This document shows positions 7,449 to 15,210 of a stretch of DNA of 20,713 bases, piece after piece; within the stretch, counting starts at the first letter, position 1, and each line of letters begins with the position of its first letter. Both the position numbers and the translations under genes were made by a program. Origin of the DNA: Atopobiaceae bacterium (GTDB lineage: Bacteria > Actinomycetota > Coriobacteriia > Coriobacteriales > Atopobiaceae); NCBI GenBank assembly GCA_017460265.1, contig JAFUBJ010000586.1, forward strand, positions 1 to 20,713. Reading direction: 5' to 3'. A model generated the notes under the pieces. The model made no database searches and was not told the origin of the DNA. It saw only the letters and a list, made by a program, of their open reading frames with translations.

Positions 7449-7481
7449 GCCCCGTGGGAACGCCTCCACGGGGCTTTTCGT
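7449..7481 (+). terminator. Rho-independent terminator after the Gfo/Idh/MocA gene
   Basis: GCCCCGTGG (7449-7457), eight-base loop, CCACGGGGC (7466-7474), then TTTTCGTT. It begins 25 bases after the stop codon. Stem and T-run are both good. Confidence 0.9.
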
Positions 7482-7572
7482 TGCGACTTGTCTGGGTTCG
7501 GATGGTCGGTTCCAAAAGCAAGTCACTTCGGGCTTTGATACAGTGAGTCAATGCTAGTTGAAGGGACCCGCC

Positions 7573-8025
7573 ATGCGCCACCACGTGAAAGTGACCGTCA
7601 TTGACAAGAAGCGCTTCTGCGATCTGCAGGAGGCTTACCTGGCTGATCCCAAGAGCGGCCCATGCGGCGTCTTTGAGGTGGGCGATGTGTTCGAGTTCTG
7701 GCGCGACGGCGGCCGCGACGACTTCTGGCACTTCGGTGCTACCGCGGGATCTGATGGCCGCGCGTTCCCGTGCGCGGAGGCGTGGGACTGTATTAGCCGC
7801 TACGTGTATACGGCCCTGCAGGGTGGATCCATCATGCACCGTTGGACCGCTGACGATCGCCAAATGGTGGCTTGCTGCAATGACGGCACGCGCCCCGTGG
7901 TCTTTCTCATCGAGCGCGAGGATTTGCCCGATACTCCTGAGGAGGAAGCCTGGCTTGCAGAGGCCGAGCGCACCGGCTACTTCAAGAACGGAGCCAAGGA
8001 TGCCTACACGGGAAGCGACGAATGA
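7573..8025 (+). CDS. TIGR04076-family small protein
   Basis: About 150 residues. The layout fits the TIGR04076 family of unknown function: a beta-strand start (HHVKVTVIDKKRF), GPCGVFEVGDVFEF in the middle, FPCAEAWDCISRYVYTALQGG, and the diagnostic MVACCNDGTRPVVFLIER near residue 100. Conserved cysteines (GPCG, FPC, ACCNDG) suggest metal or Fe-S binding, but this is inference. The C-terminal ~30 residues are acidic and extend past the usual family end. I place the start at ATG 7573, which has GAAGGGA at 7560-7566; the TTG at 7558 lies next to that ribosome site and is not usable. It follows the terminator of the upstream gene, so it has its own promoter, which I could not define. It converges with the ferredoxin-reductase gene. 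Confidence 0.75.
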   Translation: MRHHVKVTVIDKKRFCDLQEAYLADPKSGPCGVFEVGDVFEFWRDGGRDDFWHFGATAGSDGRAFPCAEAWDCISRYVYTALQGGSIMHRWTADDRQMVACCNDGTRPVVFLIEREDLPDTPEEEAWLAEAERTGYFKNGAKDAYTGSDE

Positions 8026-8113
8026 GCAAGTCACACAATATCATGCAGTGGATCTAGATTGCCTTGGGGCATCTGGTGCCTTCTTTTGGCATGCAACTGA
8101 CCATCTTTGCCAG

Positions 8114-9331
8114 CTACACGATGGGCACCTCCACTGCGCAGTCTCCTAACGGCCAGGTGCTGCAGGCGTGAATATAGCTGTGACTCTTGTCGGCCATGCG
8201 ACGGCCGTCTCCCTGCTGGGGGATGTAGACGTCCCCCGAGAGGAGCTTGCACCTGCAGTAGCCGCACGCGCCGCTTCTGCACCGGGTATGGTTGGGGATG
8301 GCTGCGCGCTCGAGCGCTACTGCGATGGGCTCGGTTGACCGAGCGGGAATGACCTGCTCGTCAATGCCGCGATGCACCGTCAACTGGTAGGTCACCATGC
8401 CCGACGGTCCCGAATAGTCCTCGTTCAGGCGCGGGTCGCGCGGACTCCCAAAGACCTCGGTGCGAATGCGCCGTTCGGGCACGCCCAGGGTCTTAAGCTC
8501 TCCCAAGACATAGCGATACATTGCCAAAGGCCCGCACACAAAGAAGCTGGTTTTGCCTTCGGAAGGCATGCCGTGGGAGTGGAGCATGATGAGGTCGGCA
8601 GAAAGCAGCCCGCGCTGGCAGTCGCCGGGGAGCTCCTCTTCGTCGCCGGAGATGACGTGCGTGACGCTCACGCGGTCGCAGGAGTGAGCGATGGCATCGA
8701 GCTCCTCCTTGCAGATGATGTCTGTTGACGAGGCGGAGCCGTACAGAATGGTCAGGTCGCAGTCGAGCGTACCGTGGCTGATCTCGCGCGCCATCGAGAC
8801 AAACGGTGTGATGCCGCTGCCGCCCGCCAAGGCAATGACGTATTGGGCGTCGCGCAGCGGCTCATAGAAGAAGTCGCCAAAGGGAAGGTGTGCCACAAAG
8901 CGGTCGCCTGGTCTGACGAGGCCATACAGCCAGTTGGCAGCAAAGTTTTCGCCCTTCTTGCCGTCACGCACCGTGATCTGGAACATCGACGACGACCCGC
9001 ATCTGGCCTCGAACGGCGCACTGCTGATGGAGTAGGGCCTGCTGGTCAGTGTCCGGCCGACCTTCAGGTCAAGAGAAACATACTGGCCAGCCTGGAAGGG
9101 CGGCAGCACGTCTCCATCGCATGGAGCAAAGGTCAGCCGGCGCGCGGTGGGCGAGACGTCCTCAACCTGCGTGACAACCACGTGCGTAGCGGCGGGGTGA
9201 AGCTCACGCGCCATGTCTTTGATGTGGTCCGCATAAAGGTTTTCGGCGCTGGCGGCAGCAATCAGTTCGCGCCGGGCCTCGGTGACGCGTGCGGCGCCCT
9301 GAACATCTTGAAGGAAGCCGTGGATTCTCAT
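8114..9331 (-). CDS. ferredoxin-NAD(P)H reductase with C-terminal [2Fe-2S] domain
   Basis: 405 residues. After a helical N-terminal extension of about 45 residues comes an FNR-type FAD domain (SLDLKVG, then the FAD motif RPYSISS), an NAD(P)-binding domain (ALAGGSGITP, later FFVCGP), and a plant-type ferredoxin domain with the cluster ligands Cys-x4-Cys-x2-Cys (CRSGACGYC) and a last Cys in HACSTW. The module order (FAD, NAD, 2Fe-2S) is that of PaaE/HCP-reductase-like oxidoreductases, which pass electrons from NAD(P)H through flavin to the iron-sulfur centre and on to a partner. The ATG overlaps the TGA of the upstream flavoprotein gene (TCAT at 9328-9331 on the plus strand), so the two are translationally coupled and the flavoprotein is the likely partner. 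Confidence 0.88.
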   Translation of the reverse strand: MRIHGFLQDVQGAARVTEARRELIAAASAENLYADHIKDMARELHPAATHVVVTQVEDVSPTARRLTFAPCDGDVLPPFQAGQYVSLDLKVGRTLTSRPYSISSAPFEARCGSSSMFQITVRDGKKGENFAANWLYGLVRPGDRFVAHLPFGDFFYEPLRDAQYVIALAGGSGITPFVSMAREISHGTLDCDLTILYGSASSTDIICKEELDAIAHSCDRVSVTHVISGDEEELPGDCQRGLLSADLIMLHSHGMPSEGKTSFFVCGPLAMYRYVLGELKTLGVPERRIRTEVFGSPRDPRLNEDYSGPSGMVTYQLTVHRGIDEQVIPARSTEPIAVALERAAIPNHTRCRSGACGYCRCKLLSGDVYIPQQGDGRRMADKSHSYIHACSTWPLGDCAVEVPIV

Positions 9332-10893
9332 CGCGTACCCGCCTTCTGTGCCTCTGCCATCCAGGTAAGGATGGCCTTGGCAGCGATCTTTCCGTTGTTG
9401 ATATTGCAGGCCATGCCGTCTCCCACAAGCTGGTGAGACGCACAGCCCACAAGGCCTTGGATGTACTGGTCGCGATTGAAGTCCTCAAGTCGCGCCACCA
9501 CAGAATTGTCCATACGATGCTGGTATCCGTAAATGCCGCCCTGGTAATTGCCTGTGTAGTGCGCGATGGTAACGGGCGTTTCGACCTCGATGTCTATGAT
9601 GTGGTCGCGCAGGTTCACGCCGAGCTGACGGCTCACCTTGTCGATCATCTCGCCTGCGATGCGGTGCTTCTCGGCAAAGTAGGTATCAGTCGTGACCTCG
9701 TCAAAGCATTCGGGCAACGGCAGCGTGGTGATGGAGAGCGAGGTCCTACCCTCGGGGACGGCTTCGGGGTTGGCATAGTTAAGGCAGATAGTGGTGAGGT
9801 AGTCCCAGTTGCCCAGATGTCTGCCCTGCTCCCAGAAACGGTCGGTTGAGTAGGGGCCATCGCACGAGAAGACCGAGTAGCCATGGATGTTGAGCTCCTC
9901 GGGAGGGACGTCAAGCTGCAGCACGACGCTGAAGCAGCTCACGCTCATGGGCATGGCGTTGGCATATTTGCGCGCAATACTGGGAACCTCGGACTGGGGC
10001 TCTATCATGCGGCCATACACCACGTTGGGATAGGGGGCAGACGCAACGTAGTCGCAGGCAATCTGGTCGCCACGTGCCGTCCGGACGCCGGTGACGCGGC
10101 CGTTGTGCACGAGGATCTTCTCGACCTCCTGGCAGCATTCATATTGCACGCCCAGTTCCCGGCAACGCTCTGCCATGGCGACGGACATCTCGTGGCTGAA
10201 CCCGCGCGCCACGTAGCTTCCTCCCAGGAAGTAGTCAGCCATGAGGAAGGCATAGATGGTAAAGGGCAGGCTGGAGAGCGGCTGGCCCACATAGATCCAG
10301 TAAGCCGAAAGGATCTTCTTAACATCATCGGGGAGCTTGACGTATTTGTCGATGACTTCCTGCGCCGAATAGCCTGCCGTCTTGGCAAGGGCGGCATGCT
10401 GGGTGAGTGTCTGCAGCTTGGAAATGGTGTGCTCGTTGAGGTAGAGCACGCTTTGGTAAACCTTGCGGCAGAGCTCGAGCAGCTTGTTGACATCCTTCTT
10501 GGTGCCTGGGTAAGCTGCATCGATTTCGTCTGCGCAGACCCAGGTGCCGTTTGACCTGCGGCCGGCATGCAACTCTATGTCGATGCCGTCTGCGGGCGCA
10601 ACAAGGCGATAGGCCTCCGGAACTCGGAGCCATTCGATGACGACGCCGAGGTCATCAAGGTAGTCACGGATGAAGAGGGGGTCTTCGGAAGGACCGATGG
10701 ACATCATCTCGTGAAGGGTTGCCTCCATCTCGACGCCTCCGCGCACGAAGCTGGTGGCGATGCCGCCCGGCAGGTTATGCCGCTCCAGCACCAGCACGTC
10801 TTTGCCTGCGCGTGCAAGTGACATTGCGCAGCTCATGCCCGCGAGCGCACCGCCAATGACCACCACGTCGTACTTGTCCTTGAAGAATGGCAC
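9328..10893 (-). CDS. phytoene desaturase-like FAD-dependent oxidoreductase
   Basis: About 520 residues of the CrtI/phytoene-desaturase-related amine-oxidase superfamily. The N-terminal dinucleotide fold reads YDVVVIGGALAGMSCAMSLA, then LERHNLPGG. The usual GxGxxG is GGALAG here (Ala for the second Gly). The C-terminal FAD segment is QGLVGCASHQLVGDGMACN. Some CrtI relatives desaturate or isomerise carotenoids, others act on unrelated lipids or sterols; no carotenoid genes are nearby, so the substrate is unknown. Start: the ATG at 10923 would add ten residues (MAKTKIKGGT), but a perfect AAAAGGAGG lies at 10906-10898, four bases before the GTG at 10893, and a CATAAT box sits just ahead of the ATG. 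I therefore prefer the GTG. The stop overlaps the start of the ferredoxin reductase by four bases. Confidence 0.82.
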   Translation of the reverse strand: MPFFKDKYDVVVIGGALAGMSCAMSLARAGKDVLVLERHNLPGGIATSFVRGGVEMEATLHEMMSIGPSEDPLFIRDYLDDLGVVIEWLRVPEAYRLVAPADGIDIELHAGRRSNGTWVCADEIDAAYPGTKKDVNKLLELCRKVYQSVLYLNEHTISKLQTLTQHAALAKTAGYSAQEVIDKYVKLPDDVKKILSAYWIYVGQPLSSLPFTIYAFLMADYFLGGSYVARGFSHEMSVAMAERCRELGVQYECCQEVEKILVHNGRVTGVRTARGDQIACDYVASAPYPNVVYGRMIEPQSEVPSIARKYANAMPMSVSCFSVVLQLDVPPEELNIHGYSVFSCDGPYSTDRFWEQGRHLGNWDYLTTICLNYANPEAVPEGRTSLSITTLPLPECFDEVTTDTYFAEKHRIAGEMIDKVSRQLGVNLRDHIIDIEVETPVTIAHYTGNYQGGIYGYQHRMDNSVVARLEDFNRDQYIQGLVGCASHQLVGDGMACNINNGKIAAKAILTWMAEAQKAGTR

Positions 10894-10897
10894 AGTG

Positions 10898-10906
10898 CCT
10901 CCTTTT
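10898..10906 (-). promoter_or_regulatory. strong ribosome binding site deciding the start of the desaturase-like gene
   Basis: AAAAGGAGG reads on the minus strand from 10906 to 10898, followed by CACT and then GTG at 10893. If translation began at the ATG 10923 this site would lie uselessly inside the coding sequence. It is the best Shine-Dalgarno match in this gene pair. Confidence 0.55.
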
Positions 10907-11012
10907 ATCTTCGTTTTGGCCATGTCTGATTATGCTCCAAGAGCTGGTCTTAATTTCGCACCGTCCGTCGCACGAAGCCAAATGCTCTGCCGAAGGGCTG
11001 TCTTGGCGAAGA

Positions 11013-11042
11013 GTGACCTCCATGTATGTCTTGCGCCATAAT
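11013..11042 (+). promoter_or_regulatory. possible promoter of the cutC-GTPase operon
   Basis: GTGACC (11013-11018, four of six to TTGACA), 18-base spacer, CATAAT (11037-11042, five of six). The expected start point near 11049 is just ahead of the GAAGGGGG ribosome site at 11059-11066. It excludes the ATG at 11026 and supports the ATG at 11071 as the cutC start. Confidence 0.4.
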
Positions 11043-11070
11043 CGGAGGCGCGCGAGGTGAAGGGGGCAGC

Positions 11071-11702
11071 ATGCTGCGCGAATTCTGTGCCGAGAATCTG
11101 AGGGGAATTCCCGAGGCCATCAAGGCTGGGGCTGGGCGTATCGAGCTTTGTGATGACCTGTCTGTTGGTGGCGTCACGCCCTCCGATGACGTCATGCGTA
11201 AGGCGGTATCGCTTTCGCATGAGATGGGTGCGAAGGTTATGGTGATGGTTCGTCCCCGCGGAGGAGACTTCTCGTACCGTGAGGATGAACTGCGCCTCAT
11301 GGAGTCTGCCATCGACGCCGCGCGCGGCCGCGGCGCCGACGGCGTGGTGTATGGCTGCGTGTGTGAAGGCCGACTGGACGTGACGTCCACGCAACGCCTG
11401 GCGCAGGTGGCCAAGGGTCTGGACATGACCTTCCATATGGCGTTTGACGAGGTCGACGAGGCGTTGCAGCCTAAGGTCCTCGGCAGCTGGGCGAGATGGG
11501 CTTCTCGCGCGTACTGACACATGGTGGCCCGCTCAGCAAGCCCATCGATGCGTGCCTGCCACATCTCGAGGAGCTGGTTGCGGCTGCCAGGGAACACATT
11601 GCCATCATGCCGGGCGGTGGAGTCACCTGGCAGAACTGCGCACGCATCTGCGAGCGGCTGGGCGTCGAGGAAGTCCACGGCACCAGAATCGTGGCCTGGT
11701 AG
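11071..11702 (+). pseudogene. cutC: copper homeostasis protein CutC, one-base frameshift
   Basis: A CutC-family (PF03932) TIM-barrel protein of about 210 residues once the frame is restored. The start MLREFCAENLRGIPEAIKAG and then RIELCDDLSVGGVTPS fit the family N-terminus. VMVMVRPRGGDFSY, TFHMAFDEV, FSRVLTHGG and HIAIMPGGGVT are further hallmarks. CutC was linked to copper handling in E. coli, but its real role is debated. The frame breaks at 11484/11485: GTCCTCGGC-AGCTGG reads on to a TGA at 11517, whereas one added C gives Val-Leu-Gly-Gln-Leu-Gly-Glu-Met-Gly-Phe and joins the second half. The ATG at 11071 has GAAGGGGG upstream; the ATG at 11026 would add 15 unrelated residues. The stop TAG at 11700-11702 overlaps the ribosome site of the GTPase gene. 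Either a recent mutation or a base-calling error. Confidence 0.85.
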
Positions 11703-11710
11703 GAGGGCAT

Positions 11711-13702
11711 ATGAGACAGGCGGTGGTGGGCATACTCGCGCATGTCGACGCTGGCAAGACCACGTTGGCGGAGGCGTTGCTGTTTCACGCGGGGGCCATC
11801 CGAACCCTTGGCCGCGTCGACCATGGGGATTCGCATTTAGACACCGACGATATGGAGCGTGCCCGCGGTATCACGATATTCTCGTCCCAGGCGGTGCTGC
11901 AGCACGATGACGTGCGAATAACGCTGGTGGATGCCCCAGGGCACGTGGACTTTAGCGCCGAGGCGGAGCGAACGCTCCAGATCTTGGACTATGCCGTCCT
12001 CGTGATCGGCGCAAACGACGGCGTCACGGGCCACACGGCGACGCTTTGGCGCCTTCTTGAACGCTACGGGATTCCTACGATTCTTTTCATCAACAAGATG
12101 GATCTTGTCGGCGCAGAGCGCGACGCGGTGATGGCACAGCTGATGGGACGGCTCTCCGACGGATGCGTCGACTGGACAGCCCAGGAGGCAGACACGCTCC
12201 ATGAGGCGGTTGCCGCCACGGACGAGGAGGCCTTGGACGAGTATCTCGACCAGGGAGTCGTCTCGCAAGAAACCATGTGCCGCCTGGTTGCCGAACGACG
12301 GGTCTTCCCCTGCTTTTTTGGCTCGGCCCTTCGTGACCAGGGGGTTGAGGAGTTACTGGATGGCCTCTGCTTGCTGCTGCCTGCCCGCACATGGCCAGAC
12401 GCGTTTGCCGCGCGTGTCTACAAAGTGACGCACGAGAAGGGCGAACGCGTCACGTGGCTTAAGGTGACAGGCGGCACGCTGCATGCAAAGGACCAGCTTA
12501 CAGGTGTTGATTCCACTGGAGAGTGGGTCGAGAAGGTCAATCAGGTGCGGCTTTATTCGGGCACGCGGTTTGAGGTCGTGCCTGAGGTTGCCGCAGGCAC
12601 TGCCTGTGCGGTGACGGGCCTTTCGCATGTGATTCCGGGCAGCGTGCTGGGAGACGAGAAGCAGGGCAAGCAGCCCGTCTTGGCACCGGTGCTGACGTAT
12701 CGCGTCGAACCGTCTGACGTGGACATACATGCCGTGTACCAGGCCTTGCGAGAGCTTGCCGAAGAGGACCCGCTTTTGGGCGTGACCTGGGACGCACAGC
12801 TTGAGGAGGTTCGGGTCCAGCTGATGGGCGCGGTGCAGCTTGAGGTCGTGCGCGATCGTCTGGCGGAGCGGCTGGGGGCACCCATAGACTTTGGCCCAGG
12901 CTCCATCCTGTACAAGGAAACCGTATCGGTGCAGGTCATGGGCTATGGCCACTTTGAGCCGCTGCGACACTACGCCGAGGCGCACTTTAGGATTGAGCCG
13001 CTGCCCGCGGGGTTGGGCGTGGTATACGGCACGGTCTGCAGCACCGATGACCTTGACCTTAACTGGCAGCGCCTGGCGCTCGGGTGCGCCATGGAGCGAG
13101 ACCACAAGGGCGTGCTCGCGGGATACCCCCTTACCGACGTGCGCATAACCTTGATTTCGGGGCGCGCGCACCTCAAGCACACCGAAGGCGGTGACTTTCG
13201 CCAGGCAGCCTGGAGGGCCATCCGTCAGGGGCTCATGACGGCGCGCGAGCAGGGTGGCGCCGTGCTGCTGGAGCCGTGGTACCGCTTTGAGCTCGAGGTT
13301 CCCATGGATAAGGTCGGCCGTGCCATGGCGGATCTCCAGAGGATGTCCGCACGATTCTCGGCTCCGTTGTCGCGGGACGACATGGCCCTTCTCGAAGGGG
13401 AGGTTCCCGCGTCCGAGGTGGGCGACTATGCGCTTGACGTTGCCGCCTACACAGGCGGAAACGGCTCTCTGACCTGCGAGTTGTTGGGATATGAGCCGTG
13501 TCACGACGCAGGGAGCGTCATTGAGGCTTCGGCGTATGATCCCGAGGCGGACCTTCCACATACGCCCGACTCGGTCTTCTGCAGTCATGGGGCAGGCTAC
13601 ACCGTCAAGTGGTTTGAGGTGTCAGGTCACATACACGTGACGGATGATCCCGCGCGGGAACGTCCTTGGCGTGCGGCAGATGCAGGCTTCTTTGCGCGGT
13701 AG
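11711..13702 (+). CDS. TetM-like translational GTPase (EF-G/ribosomal-protection family)
   Basis: 663 residues, close to the ~640 of Tet(M). GTPase motifs: G1 AHVDAGKTT (10-18), G2 RGIT (52-55), G3 DAPGH (74-78), G4 NKMD (128-131). The order of domains follows EF-G: G domain, domain II with YKVTHEKGERVTWLKVTGG, then III, IV and V. The C-terminus has SVFCSHGAGYTVKWFEVSG, which I associate with chromosomal TetM-like proteins of Clostridia and Actinobacteria rather than with mobile tet genes. Members act on the ribosome; classical ones dislodge tetracycline, while the role of chromosomal relatives is mostly unproven. Resistance should not be assumed. Start: ATG 11711 with AGGAGGG at 11701-11707, overlapping the cutC stop, so the two are co-expressed. 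The frame is open much further upstream, but that part overlaps cutC in another frame and is not protein-like. Confidence 0.82.
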   Translation: MRQAVVGILAHVDAGKTTLAEALLFHAGAIRTLGRVDHGDSHLDTDDMERARGITIFSSQAVLQHDDVRITLVDAPGHVDFSAEAERTLQILDYAVLVIGANDGVTGHTATLWRLLERYGIPTILFINKMDLVGAERDAVMAQLMGRLSDGCVDWTAQEADTLHEAVAATDEEALDEYLDQGVVSQETMCRLVAERRVFPCFFGSALRDQGVEELLDGLCLLLPARTWPDAFAARVYKVTHEKGERVTWLKVTGGTLHAKDQLTGVDSTGEWVEKVNQVRLYSGTRFEVVPEVAAGTACAVTGLSHVIPGSVLGDEKQGKQPVLAPVLTYRVEPSDVDIHAVYQALRELAEEDPLLGVTWDAQLEEVRVQLMGAVQLEVVRDRLAERLGAPIDFGPGSILYKETVSVQVMGYGHFEPLRHYAEAHFRIEPLPAGLGVVYGTVCSTDDLDLNWQRLALGCAMERDHKGVLAGYPLTDVRITLISGRAHLKHTEGGDFRQAAWRAIRQGLMTAREQGGAVLLEPWYRFELEVPMDKVGRAMADLQRMSARFSAPLSRDDMALLEGEVPASEVGDYALDVAAYTGGNGSLTCELLGYEPCHDAGSVIEASAYDPEADLPHTPDSVFCSHGAGYTVKWFEVSGHIHVTDDPARERPWRAADAGFFAR

Positions 13703-13715
13703 GCTGTCGGCTGTC

Positions 13716-14549
13716 CTAGATGCTGCGCACCTCGCGCAGCCGCCATTCGCGTGGCGTAAGACCCGTGGCCTCCTTAAAGGCCGTCTGGAAGTGGCTCTGC
13801 GAAGAGAACCCTGTCTGGTAAGCAATACGCGAGATCTCGAACTCCGAGGTGTCCAGCAAGCGTCGTGCGCGCTCGATGCGGACACGGCGCACGTATGCCG
13901 CAAATGTCTCGCCTGTCTCGACCTTGAAACGGGTGCACAAGGTCTTGCGACTCACGCCGCAGGCTTCTGCTACCGAGTCGCCGTCCAGCGGTTCGCTCAG
14001 GTGGCTGCGTACGTACGTCATGGCATGATGCGAAATGGGGTGCGTGTATGCACGGCCCTCAAGGCACACGGCCTTGGTCAGCTCAAGCATCATCGGCAGC
14101 ATGAGGTAGTGCACGAGCTCCTCGTTGCTGGTGTCATTGGCAAGCCGCAGGTAGTTCTGCGTGATCTCGTAGGAGCGTCCCACCGGGAGTCCGCCGCTGC
14201 GCGCTGCCTGCGCGCAGGAATTTGCGAGAAACGCCACTGCGGAACGCCCCTGAAGCAGGGGGTCCTCGGAGACGCGCATCTCCATCAAGGGCATGTCCGT
14301 CCTGATGAACCGGATGTGGCCGTCGGTGTCGCCCTGTGAGATGTACGAGGCAAACCCCTCGTACTGTTCCGCGATCTCGCGCGAGGACACGTCGGTGTTG
14401 ACGGCCACAAAGTACATGCGCTTTGAGTAGCGCACGATCTGCGAAAGGTTATCTTCCTTGGCGCCCTCGTTGACGAACGAGATCGCGTCCATGATCTCCT
14501 GCTCGGTGAGCAGCGTCGACGTAATCCAGTCGTGAGCCTCGGTATCCAT
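13716..14549 (-). CDS. AraC-family transcriptional regulator
   Basis: 277 residues. The last ~95 form an AraC/XylS DNA-binding domain with two helix-turn-helix units: LDGDSVAEACGVSRKTLCTR and ISRIAYQTGFSSQSHFQTAF, ending KEATGLTPREWR. The N-terminal ~180 residues are not a recognisable cupin. They contain RMYFVAVNTDVSSREIAEQY and a short hydrophobic stretch (LVHYLMLPMMLEL), and probably form a ligand- or PTS-sensing domain (inference). The ATG at 14549 has GGAG six bases upstream; the TTG at 14570 would add MGEFGAS with no ribosome site. The gene is divergent from the mannose-family PTS operon and shares a 183-base control region with it, so it is the prime candidate for its regulator. It converges with the GTPase gene with only 13 bases between the stops. 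Confidence 0.85.
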   Translation of the reverse strand: MDTEAHDWITSTLLTEQEIMDAISFVNEGAKEDNLSQIVRYSKRMYFVAVNTDVSSREIAEQYEGFASYISQGDTDGHIRFIRTDMPLMEMRVSEDPLLQGRSAVAFLANSCAQAARSGGLPVGRSYEITQNYLRLANDTSNEELVHYLMLPMMLELTKAVCLEGRAYTHPISHHAMTYVRSHLSEPLDGDSVAEACGVSRKTLCTRFKVETGETFAAYVRRVRIERARRLLDTSEFEISRIAYQTGFSSQSHFQTAFKEATGLTPREWRLREVRSI

Positions 14550-14658
14550 GGATGCTCCAAACTCTCCCAAATCTGAAAAAAGTGGTTACACAGGTGGTAT
14601 CTCACACTTATGCGATTCTCCATACTTTCCTCAGAAAACGTGCGAGACAAGTGAACGT

Positions 14659-14680
14659 GAGCAGGTGGTAATACCTGCTC
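14659..14680. promoter_or_regulatory. inverted repeat in the AraC-PTS control region
   Basis: GAGCAGGT (14659-14666), six-base centre GGTAAT, ACCTGCTC (14673-14680): a perfect 8-bp inverted repeat about 50 bases before the EIIA start. It could be an operator or a leader hairpin (it is followed by GTTTGTT, a weak T-run that would make it attenuator-like). Position and symmetry are seen; function is inferred. A weak -35/-10 pair (TTACAC, 17 bases, TATGCG) lies upstream at about 14584-14612. Confidence 0.45.
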
Positions 14681-14732
14681 GTTTGTTGAGCACAAATGGT
14701 CCTGAAGCACCGAGAAGAAAGGATTGCCATCT

Positions 14733-15164
14733 ATGAAGTACCTGCTACTGGTAAGCCACGGCACCATGGCCCCCGGCGTGCATAGCGTTATTCGCATGTT
14801 GTTGGGCGAGCGCGACGACGTGCTGAGCTTCTCCATGGAAGACGGTGTCTCGGCTGATGACTTCGTTGCCGGCCTTGAGAGCGTCATCGCTCCCATTGGC
14901 AAAGACGATTCGGTCGTCGTGCTTGGCGACATCATTGGTGGTTCGCCTCTGACCAACACGCTCAACCTGCTCACTTCGAAGGGCCTGCTCCAAAGGACCA
15001 TCGCGCTTGGCGGCATGAGCCTGCCCATGGCGATCAGCGCCCTCATGGCTATCGACGACGGCCTCGACGATTCGGCTCTCGTCGCTTCTGTGGTCAGCGA
15101 GGCAAGGGAGGGGGCGAGGCAGGTAGAGCTGGCTCTCGATGACGACGACGAGGAAGACCTGTAG
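14733..15164 (+). CDS. PTS mannose/fructose-family EIIA component
   Basis: 143 residues, the first gene of the PTS operon. The N-terminus MKYLLLVSHGTMAPGV carries the phosphorylated His9 of the EIIA-Man fold (PF03610). Later blocks fit too: the D-rich VVVLGDIIGGSPLTN and LLQRTIALGGMSLPM. The protein accepts phosphate from HPr in the cytoplasm and passes it to EIIB. The C-terminus ends in an acidic tail (DDDDEEDL), similar to the EIIC tail in the same operon. Start: ATG 14733 with AGAAAGGA ending nine bases upstream; the TTG at 14724 touches the ribosome site and is unlikely. EIIA and EIIB are separate genes here, unlike the fused ManX of E. coli. Confidence 0.9.
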   Translation: MKYLLLVSHGTMAPGVHSVIRMLLGERDDVLSFSMEDGVSADDFVAGLESVIAPIGKDDSVVVLGDIIGGSPLTNTLNLLTSKGLLQRTIALGGMSLPMAISALMAIDDGLDDSALVASVVSEAREGARQVELALDDDDEEDL

Positions 15165-15210
15165 ATCAGTAGATCAACGTAGTTATTACAGCTAGGGAAG
15201 GGCATAGCAA

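Noticed and set aside
8026..8113. Terminator between the TIGR04076 gene and the ferredoxin reductase
   Set aside because: Only short 4-5 bp stems (GGCA/TGCC) are present, too weak to call despite a nearby TTCTTTT.
11444..11710. N-terminal extension of the GTPase frame upstream of 11711
   Set aside because: It overlaps cutC in another frame, is Arg/Cys-rich and unlike any GTPase; the ATG 11711 has a strong ribosome site and starts exactly where TetM-like proteins do.
12353..13588. 411-codon minus-strand frame opposite the GTPase gene
   Set aside because: Low-complexity antisense translation of an EF-G-like gene; no start signal.
11711..13702. Acquired tetracycline resistance gene
   Set aside because: No mobile element, base composition like its neighbours, and a C-terminus unlike mobile Tet proteins; resistance cannot be claimed from family membership.
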